NCBI GenBank assembly: GCA_964006375.1
Contig: OZ023267.1
Coordinates: forward strand, 85,669,406-85,733,405
DNA: 64,000 bases
Direction of reading: 5' to 3'
DNA from: Tillus elongatus
Lineage: Eukaryota > Arthropoda > Insecta > Coleoptera > Cleridae
A program made the position numbers and the translations under genes. Below the pieces are notes generated by a model. It was not told where the DNA came from. It made no database searches and was given only the letters and a program-made list of their open reading frames with translations. Of the stretch, positions 1 to 10,720 are shown piece by piece (the first letter of the stretch is position 1; each line of letters starts with the position of its first letter).

Positions 1-1112
1 TATAAAAAATATTTTATTGCCATTATTGTTTAACTAAATTTTCAGCATAAAAGTATTTTGAGGTGGACTTCAGAGATACCAAATTTCTATTTTCAATTCA
101 TTTTTCGCTAAACTTCATGATTTTAAAATGGAGGTTAACCTGTACGTAAGTGGAAAGGTAATACAGGCCTGACAATTTAATAAAATCGTGAGCTAATGAC
201 TTCTGTTTAGGTACATACAATTCCTATAGACGTAAAATGTATTGGTTAAACAACTAACCAGGTCAATTAACTTTCACTTTTATTTTTGTTAAATAAAATA
301 GTATCATTGTGACTTGTTTGAAATCATTATATGAGGTATGACATTTCTTTGTTAAACCGAGGCATTTTAAAATGGCGACTCCTTTTAAAAAACGGGTTAT
401 TCGTGTCACTACTGATTGACCAGAAACATCTGACAATGTCGTAAAAGCGCAAAACCGGTCACAGAGAAGAAAACAATAAATTGTGAAGCCAGAGAAGAAG
501 TATCTATATTTGATATGGAACGGTTTCGCTAAGTAAGGGAAAGAATAATTATTGATGTGTGATGATGATATTATTTGAAATGTAAAGCATTTAGTAGCAG
601 ATTGTTGATCACTTCTATTGAGATAAAAGATATATCAATAAAAAAGAACATTCAGTGTCTGCCTGGATAAGAACTTGATATATTTGACTACGGGTTCAAT
701 CAGGACCGTTTGATGGAGTTGCTGATCCCAATTATTAAGAGATTAGTTTGTTGTTGGGTTATATGATGATTTTGCAAGCCTTTAAAGAACTGTGTAGGAA
801 AATCAGGCACAGTGTTATTTGATCTTTTACTGTTATCAAAGAGTATACTAATAACTGTATGTAATAGCTAGAAGTTAAGTTTTTATACAAATCTGACCTT
901 TTTTTTCTACCTCAATGCTCGTCCGCGGCTTTACCGCCCCGTTAGCACTGCCTATCTGACCTTACCTACCCGGACTTTACTTGACCTTACCTGACCTGAA
1001 CTGACCTGAGAAATTGACAACCTTTCAACCAGTGAGGTGAATACTCTTTAAAGTATTAATTTAGGTTTGTTTTAAGCACAGTTAACTCGTTGGTCGGAGT
1101 ATTCTTATAAAG
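1..1112. other. No recognisable gene; AT-rich intergenic sequence
   Basis: No open frame with family motifs and no structured repeat is visible. The only local oddity is a run at about 956-1010 in which TGACCT or TGACCTTACC recurs several times in a CT-rich stretch. Confidence 0.5.
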
Positions 1113-1476
1113 AGCCTCGTTGGTCCAGTGGTAAGAACGTGTGCCTCAGAACCTCGGGGCACTGAATTAGATTCCCAGGATTCCACTATCACTTTTTCAA
1201 TACACACTATAAAATTAACATCAACCAAGGTTCTGGGATTGTATTTGAGCAAGTTGAATGTCTGCATGTTCCGCCCTTCGGAGGAGGCGTAAAAGCGTCG
1301 GTTCCGTGTCCACGCGATGTTGGGCATGTTAAATATCCCTACCTTCCTTACAGAAAGGCAGGGCTTCGGCAAAATTTCTAGGATAGTGGGGTAAAACTGT
1401 TCCCTGGCGTCGGTGATTAGCCTTAGTCCCCGAAATAGGCCGAAGTTATAGAATTAAAAGAAACACACACACACAT
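1113..1476 (+). repeat. tRNA-derived SINE, near full length
   Basis: The copy starts with a tRNA-like head: an A-box-like stretch (TGGTCCAGTGGTAAGA, about 1121-1136) followed by a degenerate B-box (near 1165-1180, where the 38.6-kb copy has GGTTCGATTCC). The body contains the family signature GCAAGTTGAATGTCTGCA and the AGAAAGGCAGGG block, and it ends in an AAAC(AC)n tail. RNA polymerase III would read the plus strand. The minus-strand open frame over this interval is a by-product of the repeat; near-identical frames occur in the 51-kb and 55-kb copies. Confidence 0.75.
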
Positions 1477-1644
1477 TTGTCTGTTGAAACATATAGTGAA
1501 AACAAAAAGGTAGGTAAGTACCTATAATTATCCAGCTGTACCATTGTGTTTACTTAAGACAGTCCCCACATGTTTTCATTCTGAATGTATGTAGGTTCTT
1601 ACACACTTTTTATACTTCTTACTTCATGCTTCGATCTCAATGTA

Positions 1645-1933
1645 CTCCTTTCACTTTTTCGGTACATACTGTACAATTAACTTCAACCGAGGTTGTGGTA
1701 TTGTACTTGAGCAACTTGAATGTCTGCACGTTCCGCCCTTCAGTGGGGTCGTAAAGCCGACAGTCTCGTGTATCAGGAATTGTTCAGCACGTTAACGATC
1801 TCCACCCTCCTTACAGAAAGGCTGGGGTTTGGCAACATTTCCAGAATAGTGTGGTAAAAACTGCTGCCTGTCGTCGGTGATTGGCCATAGTCACGGAAAT
1901 AGCCAGACTTTAAGGAATCAAAACACGCACGCA
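1645..1933 (+). repeat. SINE of the same family, lacking the tRNA head
   Basis: This copy begins in the body (near TACTGTACAATTAAC) and continues through the shared central block to AGGAATCAAAACACGCACGC. It is diverged from the copy 170 bp upstream, so the two are separate insertions or an old tandem duplication, not a recent event. Confidence 0.7.
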
Positions 1934-2444
1934 AGTATTCTTATAAACTAAAAAATAACAAACCTAAATAATAAAATTGTTACTACTCTACATAACATCA
2001 TGTGACGTTTGTTTGATTCGCGCCGTAAAACCTTGCCGCCAACATAACATTAGTCGTATGTAGTAAAATGTAGTTACCAGAGGATAATTATTAAGCTTAT
2101 ACTTCCTTTTTTTAGGTATATAGATGCTTTAGCGCTAACGCGACAACACTGCCTGGCCGCAGAATTATCGACAAATCGGAAAGAAATATTCACGCGGTCG
2201 TCAAAAAAGCTGTATAGTTGACAATATTTTCAACTGGATGCTCAAGCAGATTGAATTTGGTTCGACGCGGAAAAGTAGGGTAGCGTAAACCTTTGCTTTT
2301 TATAAAAAATAATATAGTATAATTCTCAGTTTCTCCATGTACCCTGTCAGACTAACTTGCTTTGCATTATTTTCATCTAAAAAAGTCATATACTTGACCA
2401 GACGCAGAAGCAGAATGGTTTTGTAAAGACGCCGAAACACTATT

Positions 2445-2447
<3 letters not shown>
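1934..2447. other. Intergenic, no gene seen
   Basis: AT-rich sequence without motif-bearing open frames. It abuts the TA microsatellite at 2449. Confidence 0.4.

Positions 2448-2448
<1 letters not shown>

Positions 2449-2514
<66 letters not shown>
2449..2514. repeat. (TA)n microsatellite
   Basis: About 33 TA units. They lie directly against the outer edge of a family X repeat, as also seen near 27.0 and 58.5 kb. Confidence 0.95.
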
Positions 2515-2518
<4 letters not shown>

Positions 2519-2930
2519 TGTACTACATCGATAACTAAAAAAAGGGGCTGGGTTTGATCAAATTTGGTGAGCGCGTTCCTTTTGCATATGACTAGGATAA
2601 GTTTTATGTTGTTTTTCGGGAAATAACAAAGCTAGTGCAACCAAATTTATTAGGGAGATTTATTTTATATGAAAAAGTAAACTACGCACTTAGATCTAAA
2701 TTTCTAAGTTAAAACAAAAAAGGTTATAGGCATTCAAAGAAAAAAAAATTGGACGTCACTGGTGATCGGAAATTTTGTGCATTTGCACAAGACCAAAATA
2801 GTTTGTATGGATAACAAAATCTATCGTATATTACAGACAAATATAGTTTTTCGACAAAAACGTTCGAGAAATACTTGAAAAATTACTATGAAAATTTTAT
2901 AAGTTTTCTTCTTAAAACGTCATAGTCGCG
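2515..2930 (-). repeat. Dispersed repeat family X, part 1 (interrupted by errantivirus)
   Basis: The sequence beginning CGATAACTAAAAAAAGGG, then TTTGATCAAATTTGGTGA and CCTTTTGCATATG, matches the reverse complement of 58.2-58.5 kb base for base over long stretches. The repeat continues on the other side of the errantivirus at 10178. I see no coding capacity in it. Confidence 0.65.
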
Positions 2931-3336
2931 AGTTAACTTTCTTGTTAACACACTTGACTTTTTAAAAGAATTTATTGATTATAGTTACATAAAATACTTA
3001 TGAATAATAATAAAAAATGATAAATATAAATTATGACAATTTAAAAGAGACTCAAGCAATAACAATGTAGGAATGTCCGTCCGTGGTCTGGTAACTTCCA
3101 TATATAGTCTCTGGTGGGGCGTGGACCGAGAGGCGGTTTCCACCTAAGTTGCAGTCTTGAAGGTGATCCTAGCAGGTGGCTGGTTGCTGAATTGAAGGTC
3201 TGGTTGTTTACCCATTTATGAATAGTCTATTCTTCTAATTGCGCTGCTTTTAATTAACCCATTCGTCAGCGACCTTGGGTGTTGAATCGGGATCTGTACT
3301 TCTTATATACATTGTATGAGTTGGCTATTGTTATCT
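2931..3336 (-). repeat. Errantivirus 3' LTR
   Basis: 406 bp, starting AGTTAACTTTCTTGTTAACA on the plus strand and ending GGCTATTGTTATCT. It matches the right-hand LTR essentially base for base. It is the 3' LTR because the genes run on the minus strand. Confidence 0.93.
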
Positions 3337-3347
3337 CCTCCATCCTT
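3337..3347 (-). other. Errantivirus polypurine tract
   Basis: On the minus strand a purine-rich run (AAAGGATGGAGG) directly abuts the 3' LTR start AGATAACA. This is the expected position of the plus-strand primer. Confidence 0.7.
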
Positions 3348-3360
3348 TAGAGAACGAAGC

Positions 3361-4929
3361 CTATGGTTCGTTCCGAATAGTCATCGGGAATCCAGTAATT
3401 GGTTTGGAGTCAGCAGTTTTCGTTTTTGATTTCTGCCAGAAGTATTTTGAAGTTATTGTGATTATTGTTATTATTATCACCAGGTATAGTATAATTGTCC
3501 ATACACTAGGGTGGTATATGGGCAAATCGATGGTTCCTGGAATTTTGCCATTGATGGATTGTAACTGGGATTTGATATTGTTCAAGTCGTGCAGTTGGAC
3601 ATTTTCTAATTTTAGTTCTGGTAATTTGTCTGGGAATATGGGTGCTTTATTTGTTACCATTTCGATGTTTGGGAGATTGAACGATTGTTGTGTTTCCGAT
3701 GCCATTTGTAGTGAACTAAATCTTTCGTTATTGATGATAAGTTGGCATTTGGGTTTCAAAGTCGCCAGTTTTGTTCCGCTGATTATTTTGGTTTCTTCAT
3801 TTTCTTCGCAGCTAAGTTTGATTTTCGTTTCTTCGGGTGCCACTATTATGTATTGGGTATTGCCATATTTAGAGACTGTTGTTTTTGTTATTTTGACAAG
3901 TTCTTGCTTGCAATTGTTTATCGGTTTCTGGAAGTTGATCAGTTTAATTTCGCATGGGTTGTTTTCGTTAAGTGCTGTCGGGTTGTCATTTTCACAAAAG
4001 TATGTCTGGTCTTTTAGATTCCTACACTTTTCGTTTCTGTAAGCGTAGTGTTTGCTGCTAAGGATTAGGTACTTGGTTCTAGGGACAATCATTCTGAAGG
4101 TATATGGATTTTTAGGGACTGGTAATGCATACAATTGATAATAATTATAATCTGATTTGTCTACTAAGGGTATATCTATTTGGAATATAATTTTAAAATC
4201 AATTTGAACGGTTTTTATGTTAAATATTTTTTCGTAAAGTGAAATGTCGGATTTTGTTATTAATCTTGATTTTGAGATATGGTTTTCAATATTTTCTAAT
4301 TCTTTTGATATAAATTTCGGTTTCAGTATTGACGTATGATACGTGTTCAATTTTGAAAAAGTAATTGCATTTTCTGTTGTTAATATCATGTTTAGTACAT
4401 TATTTAACAAATAACTGATTTGAGTGAGTAATTCCAAATGTTTTACTCTATGAAAATTTGTTAGTTGGTCACTTTTTAGACTATCTATTGTATATCCCAA
4501 ATCGTTTATTCTCGCTACTATGGCTTCTTGGTTATGGTTCAGGTTGTCTATTGTTTTATTGAACTCTGTTATAGCATCTATCATTAGGGATGTCTGTGAA
4601 CTAAAAAGTTGATGTACTTGATTTTGATCTTTCCTCAAAATTTCAAGAGCTTTATATATTCTGTCGCCGTCATCTGCATCTAAGTTCCCAGTTATTGATT
4701 TGAATATCGATCCTAGTCCGTTTATTATACCTCTTTTGTTCCTAATCGTTCTTGGAAATATTCGACAAAATGTGTCATCAATATTGCTGATGGTGAAATT
4801 GATTGTTAAAATAAAATTTTTATATTCTAACTTGTATTCTGCATTCATTACGCTTATTATGTTGTCAAAGTAAGTTTTTAGTCTGTTAAAGTCGTCGTAT
4901 AGTTGTCTTAGGTCATGTATATGAATCAT
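3361..4929 (-). CDS. env: Errantivirus envelope glycoprotein (F-like fusion protein)
   Basis: An open frame of 522 codons from its first Met. A furin-type basic site (RNKR, about residue 65) is followed at once by a glycine-rich hydrophobic segment, GIINGLGSIFKSITGN, characteristic of errantivirus and baculovirus F-type Env fusion peptides. Several cysteines lie in the second half of the ectodomain. One strong transmembrane helix is present near residues 480-500 (VWTIILYLVIIITIITI), followed by a short cytoplasmic tail. The first Met is not followed by a signal peptide. The frame remains open upstream to about 5038, where a CAG acceptor lies inside the end of pol, and the leader holds a matching splice donor. 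Env is therefore probably made from a spliced RNA, as in related elements. No stop or frameshift is seen. Confidence 0.88.
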   Translation of the reverse strand: MIHIHDLRQLYDDFNRLKTYFDNIISVMNAEYKLEYKNFILTINFTISNIDDTFCRIFPRTIRNKRGIINGLGSIFKSITGNLDADDGDRIYKALEILRKDQNQVHQLFSSQTSLMIDAITEFNKTIDNLNHNQEAIVARINDLGYTIDSLKSDQLTNFHRVKHLELLTQISYLLNNVLNMILTTENAITFSKLNTYHTSILKPKFISKELENIENHISKSRLITKSDISLYEKIFNIKTVQIDFKIIFQIDIPLVDKSDYNYYQLYALPVPKNPYTFRMIVPRTKYLILSSKHYAYRNEKCRNLKDQTYFCENDNPTALNENNPCEIKLINFQKPINNCKQELVKITKTTVSKYGNTQYIIVAPEETKIKLSCEENEETKIISGTKLATLKPKCQLIINNERFSSLQMASETQQSFNLPNIEMVTNKAPIFPDKLPELKLENVQLHDLNNIKSQLQSINGKIPGTIDLPIYHPSVWTIILYLVIIITIITITSKYFWQKSKTKTADSKPITGFPMTIRNEP

Positions 4930-5015
4930 TCTCCATTTATCGTTTTCTGAAAAGGCTTGTCCCAGTTTGCGTGGCAGTATGCCTGGATTGTCTGTTAGGT
5001 CTTCTAATTGTGGTT

Positions 5016-8000
5016 TTACTCTGGTGAAGAGGATGAACCTGCAAGGCGAAGATTGCGTAAATGGGTGATGGTCTGTTCGTCAGTTCTGTGATTTAGTATT
5101 ATGGCTTTATTATGTTCAATCAGGGAAATTATTGAATAAGGTCCAGTAAAAGGGTTTTTGTGTTTTTTGTGAAATCCTGGAGGAATCTTTTTGTATACTA
5201 TGTCTCCTTCTTTAAAAGGTTGGTTAGTATTTTTATTCGTCCGTTGTAACGTTTTGTATTTTGAGTTTTCGATTCGGTCTTGAATGACTTCGTATATAAT
5301 TTTCATTAAGTCTTTATGTCTCGTGTTATATTCTTGGGTGATAATTACTTCTGGGTCATAATTAAATAATTCAGGTGTATATCCGAATATTAGCTCAAAA
5401 GGTGGTTTTAAGGTTTGCGAGTGTATGGAGGAGTTATATGCGAAAATACAATAAGGCATTAAGTCAATTGGTTTCATTTCTTTAAATTTTGTTTTAAATA
5501 ATCTATAGTGCTCAATTATCGTACTGTGAAATCTTTCTATCGGTCCGTTTGACATCGGATTTTGCGGTGTTGTCACATGTAATTCAATTTGGTAAGCTTT
5601 TAATAGCTCTTTTATTAATATATTTGAGAATTCAGTCCCTGCGTCCGCAATTATTGTTTTACAGCTTCCGTATTGGGAAAAGTATTTAATTAAGTTCTTG
5701 GAGATTTCTGTTGCATTTTTACTTTTTATCGGAACTGCTTGCCCGAATTTGCTAAAGGGGTCGAATACTGTTAGAAATTGAGACGTTTCAATTTGGAAGG
5801 TGTCTAGGTGTAAGATTTCTAAAGGCCTAGATGGTGTGGGTGTGTGTTCTAGTGAAATTTGCGCCGGATTTCTGTTGTATTTACATGTTTTACATAACTC
5901 GCAACTTTTTATAAACTCTTCTATTTTTCGCTTTAAATTCGGAAAATAGTATTTGCGTTTCATTCGTAATTAGGTCTCATCAGCGCCTCGATGATTACTC
6001 TTTCCCTCGTGAAATAGAACTATTTTCTCTAGGAGTTCTTCTTCGCTATTTATTTCTTCTTTAGTTTCTAAACATCTATAAAATTTAGGTGAGTACGTTA
6101 TTAAATTTTTGATTAATTGCCGAACTTACCATTTCATAATCTCGTTCATTTACAAATAGACAGTAATATTTTCTCTGTGGTAGGCAATATTCTTTGATAA
6201 ATTGTTCTATTTGATTTGGCTCGTTTAAATTGAATGTGGCGTGAATAAAATTCCTTTTGTCCTTTCTGAGTGATAAAATCTCCGGGGTATCAGCATTTTT
6301 AAAGAATATCTGGTTTGTTTTACTGTTGATTATTTCTCAAAATCACTGCGATTGCCACGTTTGATGCATCTGTTGTTAAAATGAACTCCTTTGAAAAATC
6401 TGGAGGTATTAATACTGGTGAATTCATCAATATGTCTTTACATGTATTAAAGGCATTTATGTATTCTCCGTCGTTAATGTCGATTGTTACGTTTTTCTTT
6501 AAACATTTAGTTAGTGGTTTTGTGACATGCGCAAAGTTTTCTATAAATTTCCTGTAGTAGCCTATAAGTCCTAGGAATGATTTAATTTCTTTTGGTGTCT
6601 TGGGTATTGGGAATTTTCTTATGGCGTCTAGTTTCTTTGGATTAGGCTTGATGCCTTCTGGCGTCACTATATGCCCGAGGAATTCCGCTTCTTTTTGCAG
6701 AAAGTCGCTTTTGTCTAGCTGTATTTTCAGATTACTTTGTCTAAATCGTTCGAATACTAATCTTAATTTTTCGATATGTTCTTGTAACGATGTTGAGAAT
6801 ACTATCACGTCATCCATGTATACTAAGCATGTTTTTCCTATTAAACCGTTTAAAACGTGTTGCATCAGTCGGGAAAATGTAGCAGGCGCCCCTGAAAGCC
6901 CGAACGGCATCCTGAGGTACTCATAATGGCCTGTATCAGTGCTAAACGCCGTTTTTTCAATGTCATTTGGGTCCATTTCAATCTGGTGGTAGCCCGAAAT
7001 TAAGTCTATGGTCGAAAAATATTGTGCACGCCCGAGTTTATCCAGTATCTCTTCTATTTTTGGTATAGGGTGTCTATCAGGTATAGTCTTCTCATTTAAC
7101 TTGCGGTAATCCACGACGATCCGCCATTTTTGTTTGCCGCTGGCATCTGCTTTTTTTGGGATCACCCATATTGGACTATTATAAGCGCTATGACTGTTCC
7201 TAATTATCCTTTGATTTAGCATTTCGTTAATTTGTTTGTCTACTTCTGGTTTGTGAATATATGGGTATCTATATAGTTTGGCGTTTATTGGTATATCGTC
7301 TTTTAGTCTAATTTTGTGTTTAATGACGTTTGTATGCGTCAGTGGTTCATTTTCTTTTGCAAAAATATCTTGAAATTCTGTACATAAATCAATTAAAATT
7401 TCTTTCTCCTGGTTATTTAAGTGATTTATCCTAATTTGATTTGTAATATTTTTTTGTACACTCCCCGTATAATTATTATTATAATTCTGGTGATAGTAAG
7501 AATTATTTGATATCATATTCGCTTTATTTTCAATTTGATCCGTTATATCTTTTTGTATCGTCCTCGTATCACTCACATTTTTATTTCGACGATATTCATA
7601 TGTGTTTAATGAAACTTGATCCCGTTTATCTTTATTGTGGGTGAACATTTTTCCTAGGTCATTTGTTACTTGTTGTAACCTTCCATCGTCATCATTTAAT
7701 GGCTGATTACGCTTTCCTAGTTCGAGTTCAAGTGCAATAATGCTTCTGTCTATTGTATTACTTACGTTAAGGTGATTCATTTCATCATTTGCTTTGATGA
7801 GCCTACTTATCCGATCGTTATTGCTACTACTATTACTACCCATCTTATCTTCATGATCCCTTGTATGAGGGAAGTTTATCTTAATGCTTCGATTTTTTAA
7901 ATTGAGTCTCTGGTTTTTAAAATCAATGTTCGCTTGATTTTTTATCAAAAAGTCAATTCCAATAAGAGCTACGAAATTTTTGTTAAATTCAAATAGGCAA

Positions 8001-8258
8001 AACTCTTGCTCACTGTCCGTTAGTGAGTTTAAAATTATTCTGGCTCGATTATTATGGCTGGAATAACCATGAGCACTTTTAATTAAAAACGGGTGATTGT
8101 AAATCTTATTATAAAAGTTGTTATATGCTATGGACGGGTTTAAAAGGCTCTTAGTACTACCGGAGTCGAGCAGTATTTTTCCGGGTAGTTCTTTTATTAT
8201 TACGTAGGGTAATTGGGATATTGTGTTAAAATTATTAATATCTATTACGGTTCTGTTT
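5016..8258 (-). pseudogene. pol: Errantivirus pol (protease, RT, integrase), broken
   Basis: pol overlaps the end of gag in the -1 frame at a short A run. An aspartic protease motif DSGS lies at about 8158-8169. The long middle frame (6320-7948 from its first Met) has the RT motifs [20 protein letters not shown] and YMDDVIVF. It then enters RNase H (TTDASNVA) and stops. Only about 330 nt separate that point from the integrase zinc finger, far too little for RNase H plus linker, so most of RNase H is deleted. A frameshift follows near 6110. A TAA at 5970-5972 falls between the His pair (HEGKSNHRG) and the Cys pair (CELCKTC) of the HHCC finger. The rest of integrase (5016-5963) is open and keeps the D,D-35-E context (LDTFQI, IADAGTEF, NGPIERFHS). 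At least three lesions make pol non-functional here. Confidence 0.88.
5039..5040 (-). promoter_or_regulatory. Candidate splice acceptor for env mRNA
   Basis: On the minus strand the context is CCTTGCAG followed by GTTCATCC, inside the 3' end of pol. The env frame is open from here to its annotated Met. This is an inference from position and consensus, paired with the donor at 9637-9642. Confidence 0.4.
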
Positions 8259-9504
8259 TTGAGCTCCCTGCTATCGGAAAATTTTGATGCTGTGCATCGT
8301 ATAATTCGGAGGGTGATTGTTCATTATATGTTGCGTCATAATTTAATTCTTCTGGTAAGAAATGTTGTCTTCTTTCTAATTCATTGAAAGGAAAAGAATT
8401 ATTCGTTTCGTTATAGTTTATTTCTTCTGGTATGAAATTTTGTCTTTTTTGAAAATTGTTGGAAGGAAAATTGTTTCGTCTATTTTGTGAGGGTTGTTGT
8501 CGGCTGAAATTAGTATGTCTCGTGTTGTTACTGCCGACATCCATAGCCTGTGGATATCTTCTAGTATTGTCATTAGGGTTGTACGTCGGTCTTCTCATTG
8601 AGAATTGATTTGAAGGGTTCCCCTGAAATTGTGGGTGAGACATTTGGGGTCTGTTTGAATTATGGTTAAAGGGTGCACGATAATTTTGTTGTTGGAAGGG
8701 TTTTTGAAATTGAATATTGTTAAAATTTGGGGTATTTCTTTGGAAAACTGGTTTTTGTTGTTTGTCGTGCCTGTTATTGTTATTATTGTTGAAATTTGAC
8801 CGTTGTAATAATCTGTCCCTATATTCATAATTTTCCTCTGAAAATATAAATTTTAAAGCTTGTTCTATGCTGTCCGGTCGAGTGGATCTGACCACCATAC
8901 CGAGGGGGTTTTTTAATCCACCGATAAACGCTTTCAGTGTCTGTTGTCTGTACATGTTTTGTTTTAATCCTAAAATTCCCTCGTTACGTTCATTAGATAT
9001 TAAATTAGAGATGAGTAATTGTTCAATGTGTCTGCAACGATTACTGAACGCTAAGGCATCCTCGTTATGTCTCTGTTTCAGTGTCAATAATTCGCCTAGT
9101 AAGCTAATTTCATCTCGCTGGTCTGTAAAGTTCTCAACAATTGCCCGTCTTAAGTCTACCCATGTGTTTATAATTTTAGTGTTAATAATTAACCTGGCTT
9201 GTGCAATTAGTTTCGTTTGAATATAATTTAATAGAAAATGGTTAAGATATAAATTTGGATTATCTGCATCATAGAATTGGTTCATTACTAGATCACAAGC
9301 TTTTAAGAAGTTCCCTACATTTTCAGGTTGTCCGTTAAATTCGGGGATTGCTTTAAGGTAAAACTCTTGGAATTGATTTGCCATATTTAAATTTTTTCTA
9401 GAATTATTTATATCGGGTTGTTCTACAATATCAATTTCGCCAATACTAATATTTCTTAATCTATATTCCAAATGTTCTAAATTATCAATATCGCTATCAG
9501 ACAT
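8245..9504 (-). CDS. gag: Errantivirus Gag
   Basis: A complete open frame of 419 codons. The N-terminal 40 residues are acidic. Residues about 45-245 resemble a retrotransposon capsid domain ([20 protein letters not shown], then [19 protein letters not shown]). The C-terminal 170 residues are rich in Asn, Gln, Arg and Pro and have no CCHC zinc knuckle. This is usual for errantiviruses, which bind RNA through an Arg/Asn-rich tail. The downstream protease-RT frame begins in the -1 frame where gag ends, and an A run (CAAAAAC) just before the stop is the likely slip site. No lesion is seen. Gag forms the cytoplasmic virus-like particle that packages the element RNA. Confidence 0.9.
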   Translation of the reverse strand: MSDSDIDNLEHLEYRLRNISIGEIDIVEQPDINNSRKNLNMANQFQEFYLKAIPEFNGQPENVGNFLKACDLVMNQFYDADNPNLYLNHFLLNYIQTKLIAQARLIINTKIINTWVDLRRAIVENFTDQRDEISLLGELLTLKQRHNEDALAFSNRCRHIEQLLISNLISNERNEGILGLKQNMYRQQTLKAFIGGLKNPLGMVVRSTRPDSIEQALKFIFSEENYEYRDRLLQRSNFNNNNNNRHDKQQKPVFQRNTPNFNNIQFQKPFQQQNYRAPFNHNSNRPQMSHPQFQGNPSNQFSMRRPTYNPNDNTRRYPQAMDVGSNNTRHTNFSRQQPSQNRRNNFPSNNFQKRQNFIPEEINYNETNNSFPFNELERRQHFLPEELNYDATYNEQSPSELYDAQHQNFPIAGSSKTEP

Positions 9505-9533
9505 ATAATATTATCAATATATGAGGAAATACA

Positions 9534-9616
<83 letters not shown>
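9534..9616. repeat. (TA)n microsatellite inside errantivirus leader
   Basis: About 41 TA units between the 5' leader and the gag start. The second errantivirus copy (52494-53050) is broken off precisely at its own TA array. Confidence 0.95.
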
Positions 9617-9618
<2 letters not shown>

Positions 9619-9636
9619 AAATAAAGGAAGCAAACA

Positions 9637-9642
9637 ACTTAC
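9637..9642 (-). promoter_or_regulatory. Candidate splice donor in errantivirus leader
   Basis: The minus strand reads CT|GTAAGT, a near-perfect donor. It immediately follows a 10-codon open stretch starting at an ATG (9669-9671). Errantivirus env RNAs are spliced from the leader, and env itself lacks a signal peptide at its first Met, so this short exon may supply the N-terminus. Not tested. Confidence 0.4.
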
Positions 9643-9751
9643 AGAATCGATGCTATTGCTGCTGTCTTCATGACGTCTCTCTTGATCTGTTCTTTGGCTG
9701 TTAAGCGTTGAAACGCAAAGAATCAATATACTTTTGGTTCTTCAGCACTAT

Positions 9752-9768
9752 CCGTTGCGACTGCGCCA
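9752..9768 (-). other. Errantivirus primer-binding site, tRNA-Ser type
   Basis: TGGCGCAGTCG begins at the last base of the 5' LTR. This sequence is complementary to the 3' end of a serine tRNA, the primer used by errantiviruses such as 17.6 and 297. The one-base overlap with the LTR is also typical. Confidence 0.75.
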
Positions 9769-10173
9769 GTTAACTTTCTTGTTAACACACTTGACTTTTT
9801 AAAAGAATTTATTGATTATAGTTACATAAAATACTTATGAATAATAATAAAAAATGATAAATATAAATTATGACAATTTAAAAGAGACTCAAGCAATAAC
9901 AATGTAGGAATGTCCGTCCGTGGTCTGGTAACTTCCATATATAGTCTCTGGTGGGGCGTGGACCGAGAGGCGGTTTCCACCTAAGTTGCAGTCTTGAAGG
10001 TGATCCTAGCAGGTGGCTGGTTGCTGAATTGAAGGTCTGGTTGTTTACCCATTTATGAATAGTCTATTCTTCTAATTGCGCTGCTTTTAATTAACCCATT
10101 CGTCAGCGACCTTGGGTGTTGAATCGGGATCTGTACTTCTTATATACATTGTATGAGTTGGCTATTGTTATCT
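9768..10173 (-). repeat. Errantivirus 5' LTR
   Basis: 406 bp matching 2931-3336. On the minus strand it begins AGATAACAATAGCC and carries a TATATAAG box near its start, which would drive the genomic RNA. Confidence 0.93.
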
Positions 10174-10177
10174 CGCG

Positions 10178-10716
10178 ATTTGAAGCGCCAGATTTGGCAA
10201 CATTTAGGCAAAGAACCTGAAACGAATACGGGTTGTGTAAAGAAAATGGTGCAAAAAGCGTGTTTTACAAGGCCTAAGTTTCGGCTTCAACCGCCATTCT
10301 TAATCATTTCACAAAAATATTTGCAGAAAATTTATTTCAAATAGACCCTTTATTTGATGCTTTGGCTGCAATTTAGATTATAGGGTTTGCGGTTTAATCG
10401 TCTATAATTTCTGGCAAATTTTCGTGGAAAAAAAACTTTATCAAGGAGACCGCGGCTTTGAAAACATTGCTTTAAATGAGCGCGAACTATGTCCCCTAGA
10501 ACCTATCCGGGGTCAGTTTTAGGTGCTACATGTTTACGCATACTCGTACACAGGGTGGCGGACTTTTACGGTAGACCTTAATACATCTGTTATTAAACAA
10601 GTTACAAAAATATAATTTACGTTGATTATAGGGTATTTTGGGATGCATCTTCTAAAATGAGACAATTACTGGGTGACCCATAAGTCGTTGGAGATGAAAG
10701 TTCTTTCTAAACGTGT
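10178..10716 (-). repeat. Dispersed repeat family X, part 2
   Basis: This continues the family X copy interrupted by the errantivirus: the ATTTGAAGCGCCAGATTTGG stretch, CAACATTTAGGCAAAGAACC, and, near the end, GGGTGACCCATAAGTCGTTGG. Matching sequence is found at 57.7-58.2 kb (reverse strand), 53.05-53.29 kb and, in part, 56.74-56.81 kb. Confidence 0.6.
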
Positions 10717-10720
10717 CTTT

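Larger units (their letters stand above)
2931..10173 (-). mobile_element. Errantivirus (Gypsy-type LTR retrotransposon with env), defective
   Basis: A complete insertion of 7243 bp read on the minus strand. Two 406-bp LTRs bound it, and a CGCG target duplication (2927-2930 and 10174-10177) flanks it; 4-bp duplications are usual for this group. The order gag, protease, reverse transcriptase, integrase, env is the errantivirus order. gag and env are open, whereas pol has an internal deletion over RNase H, a frameshift and an in-frame stop, so this copy cannot supply its own polymerase. The two LTRs look nearly identical by eye, indicating a fairly recent insertion despite the broken pol. A partial second copy lies at 52494-53050. 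Confidence 0.93.

Noticed and set aside
1113..1190. Functional tRNA gene
   Set aside because: A- and B-box-like sequences are present, but the cloverleaf cannot be completed and the sequence continues into the SINE body.
1082..1372. 96-residue minus-strand protein, with similar frames at 51.3 and 55.5 kb
   Set aside because: They coincide with copies of the tRNA-derived SINE and are antisense to its transcript.
9514..9726. Proteins consisting largely of Ile-Tyr repeats (also near 14.8, 20.4, 22.1, 27.0, 52.4, 58.5 and 60.0 kb)
   Set aside because: These are translations of (TA)n microsatellite. Only the one at 24.4 kb lies in a real coding region (LINE endonuclease).
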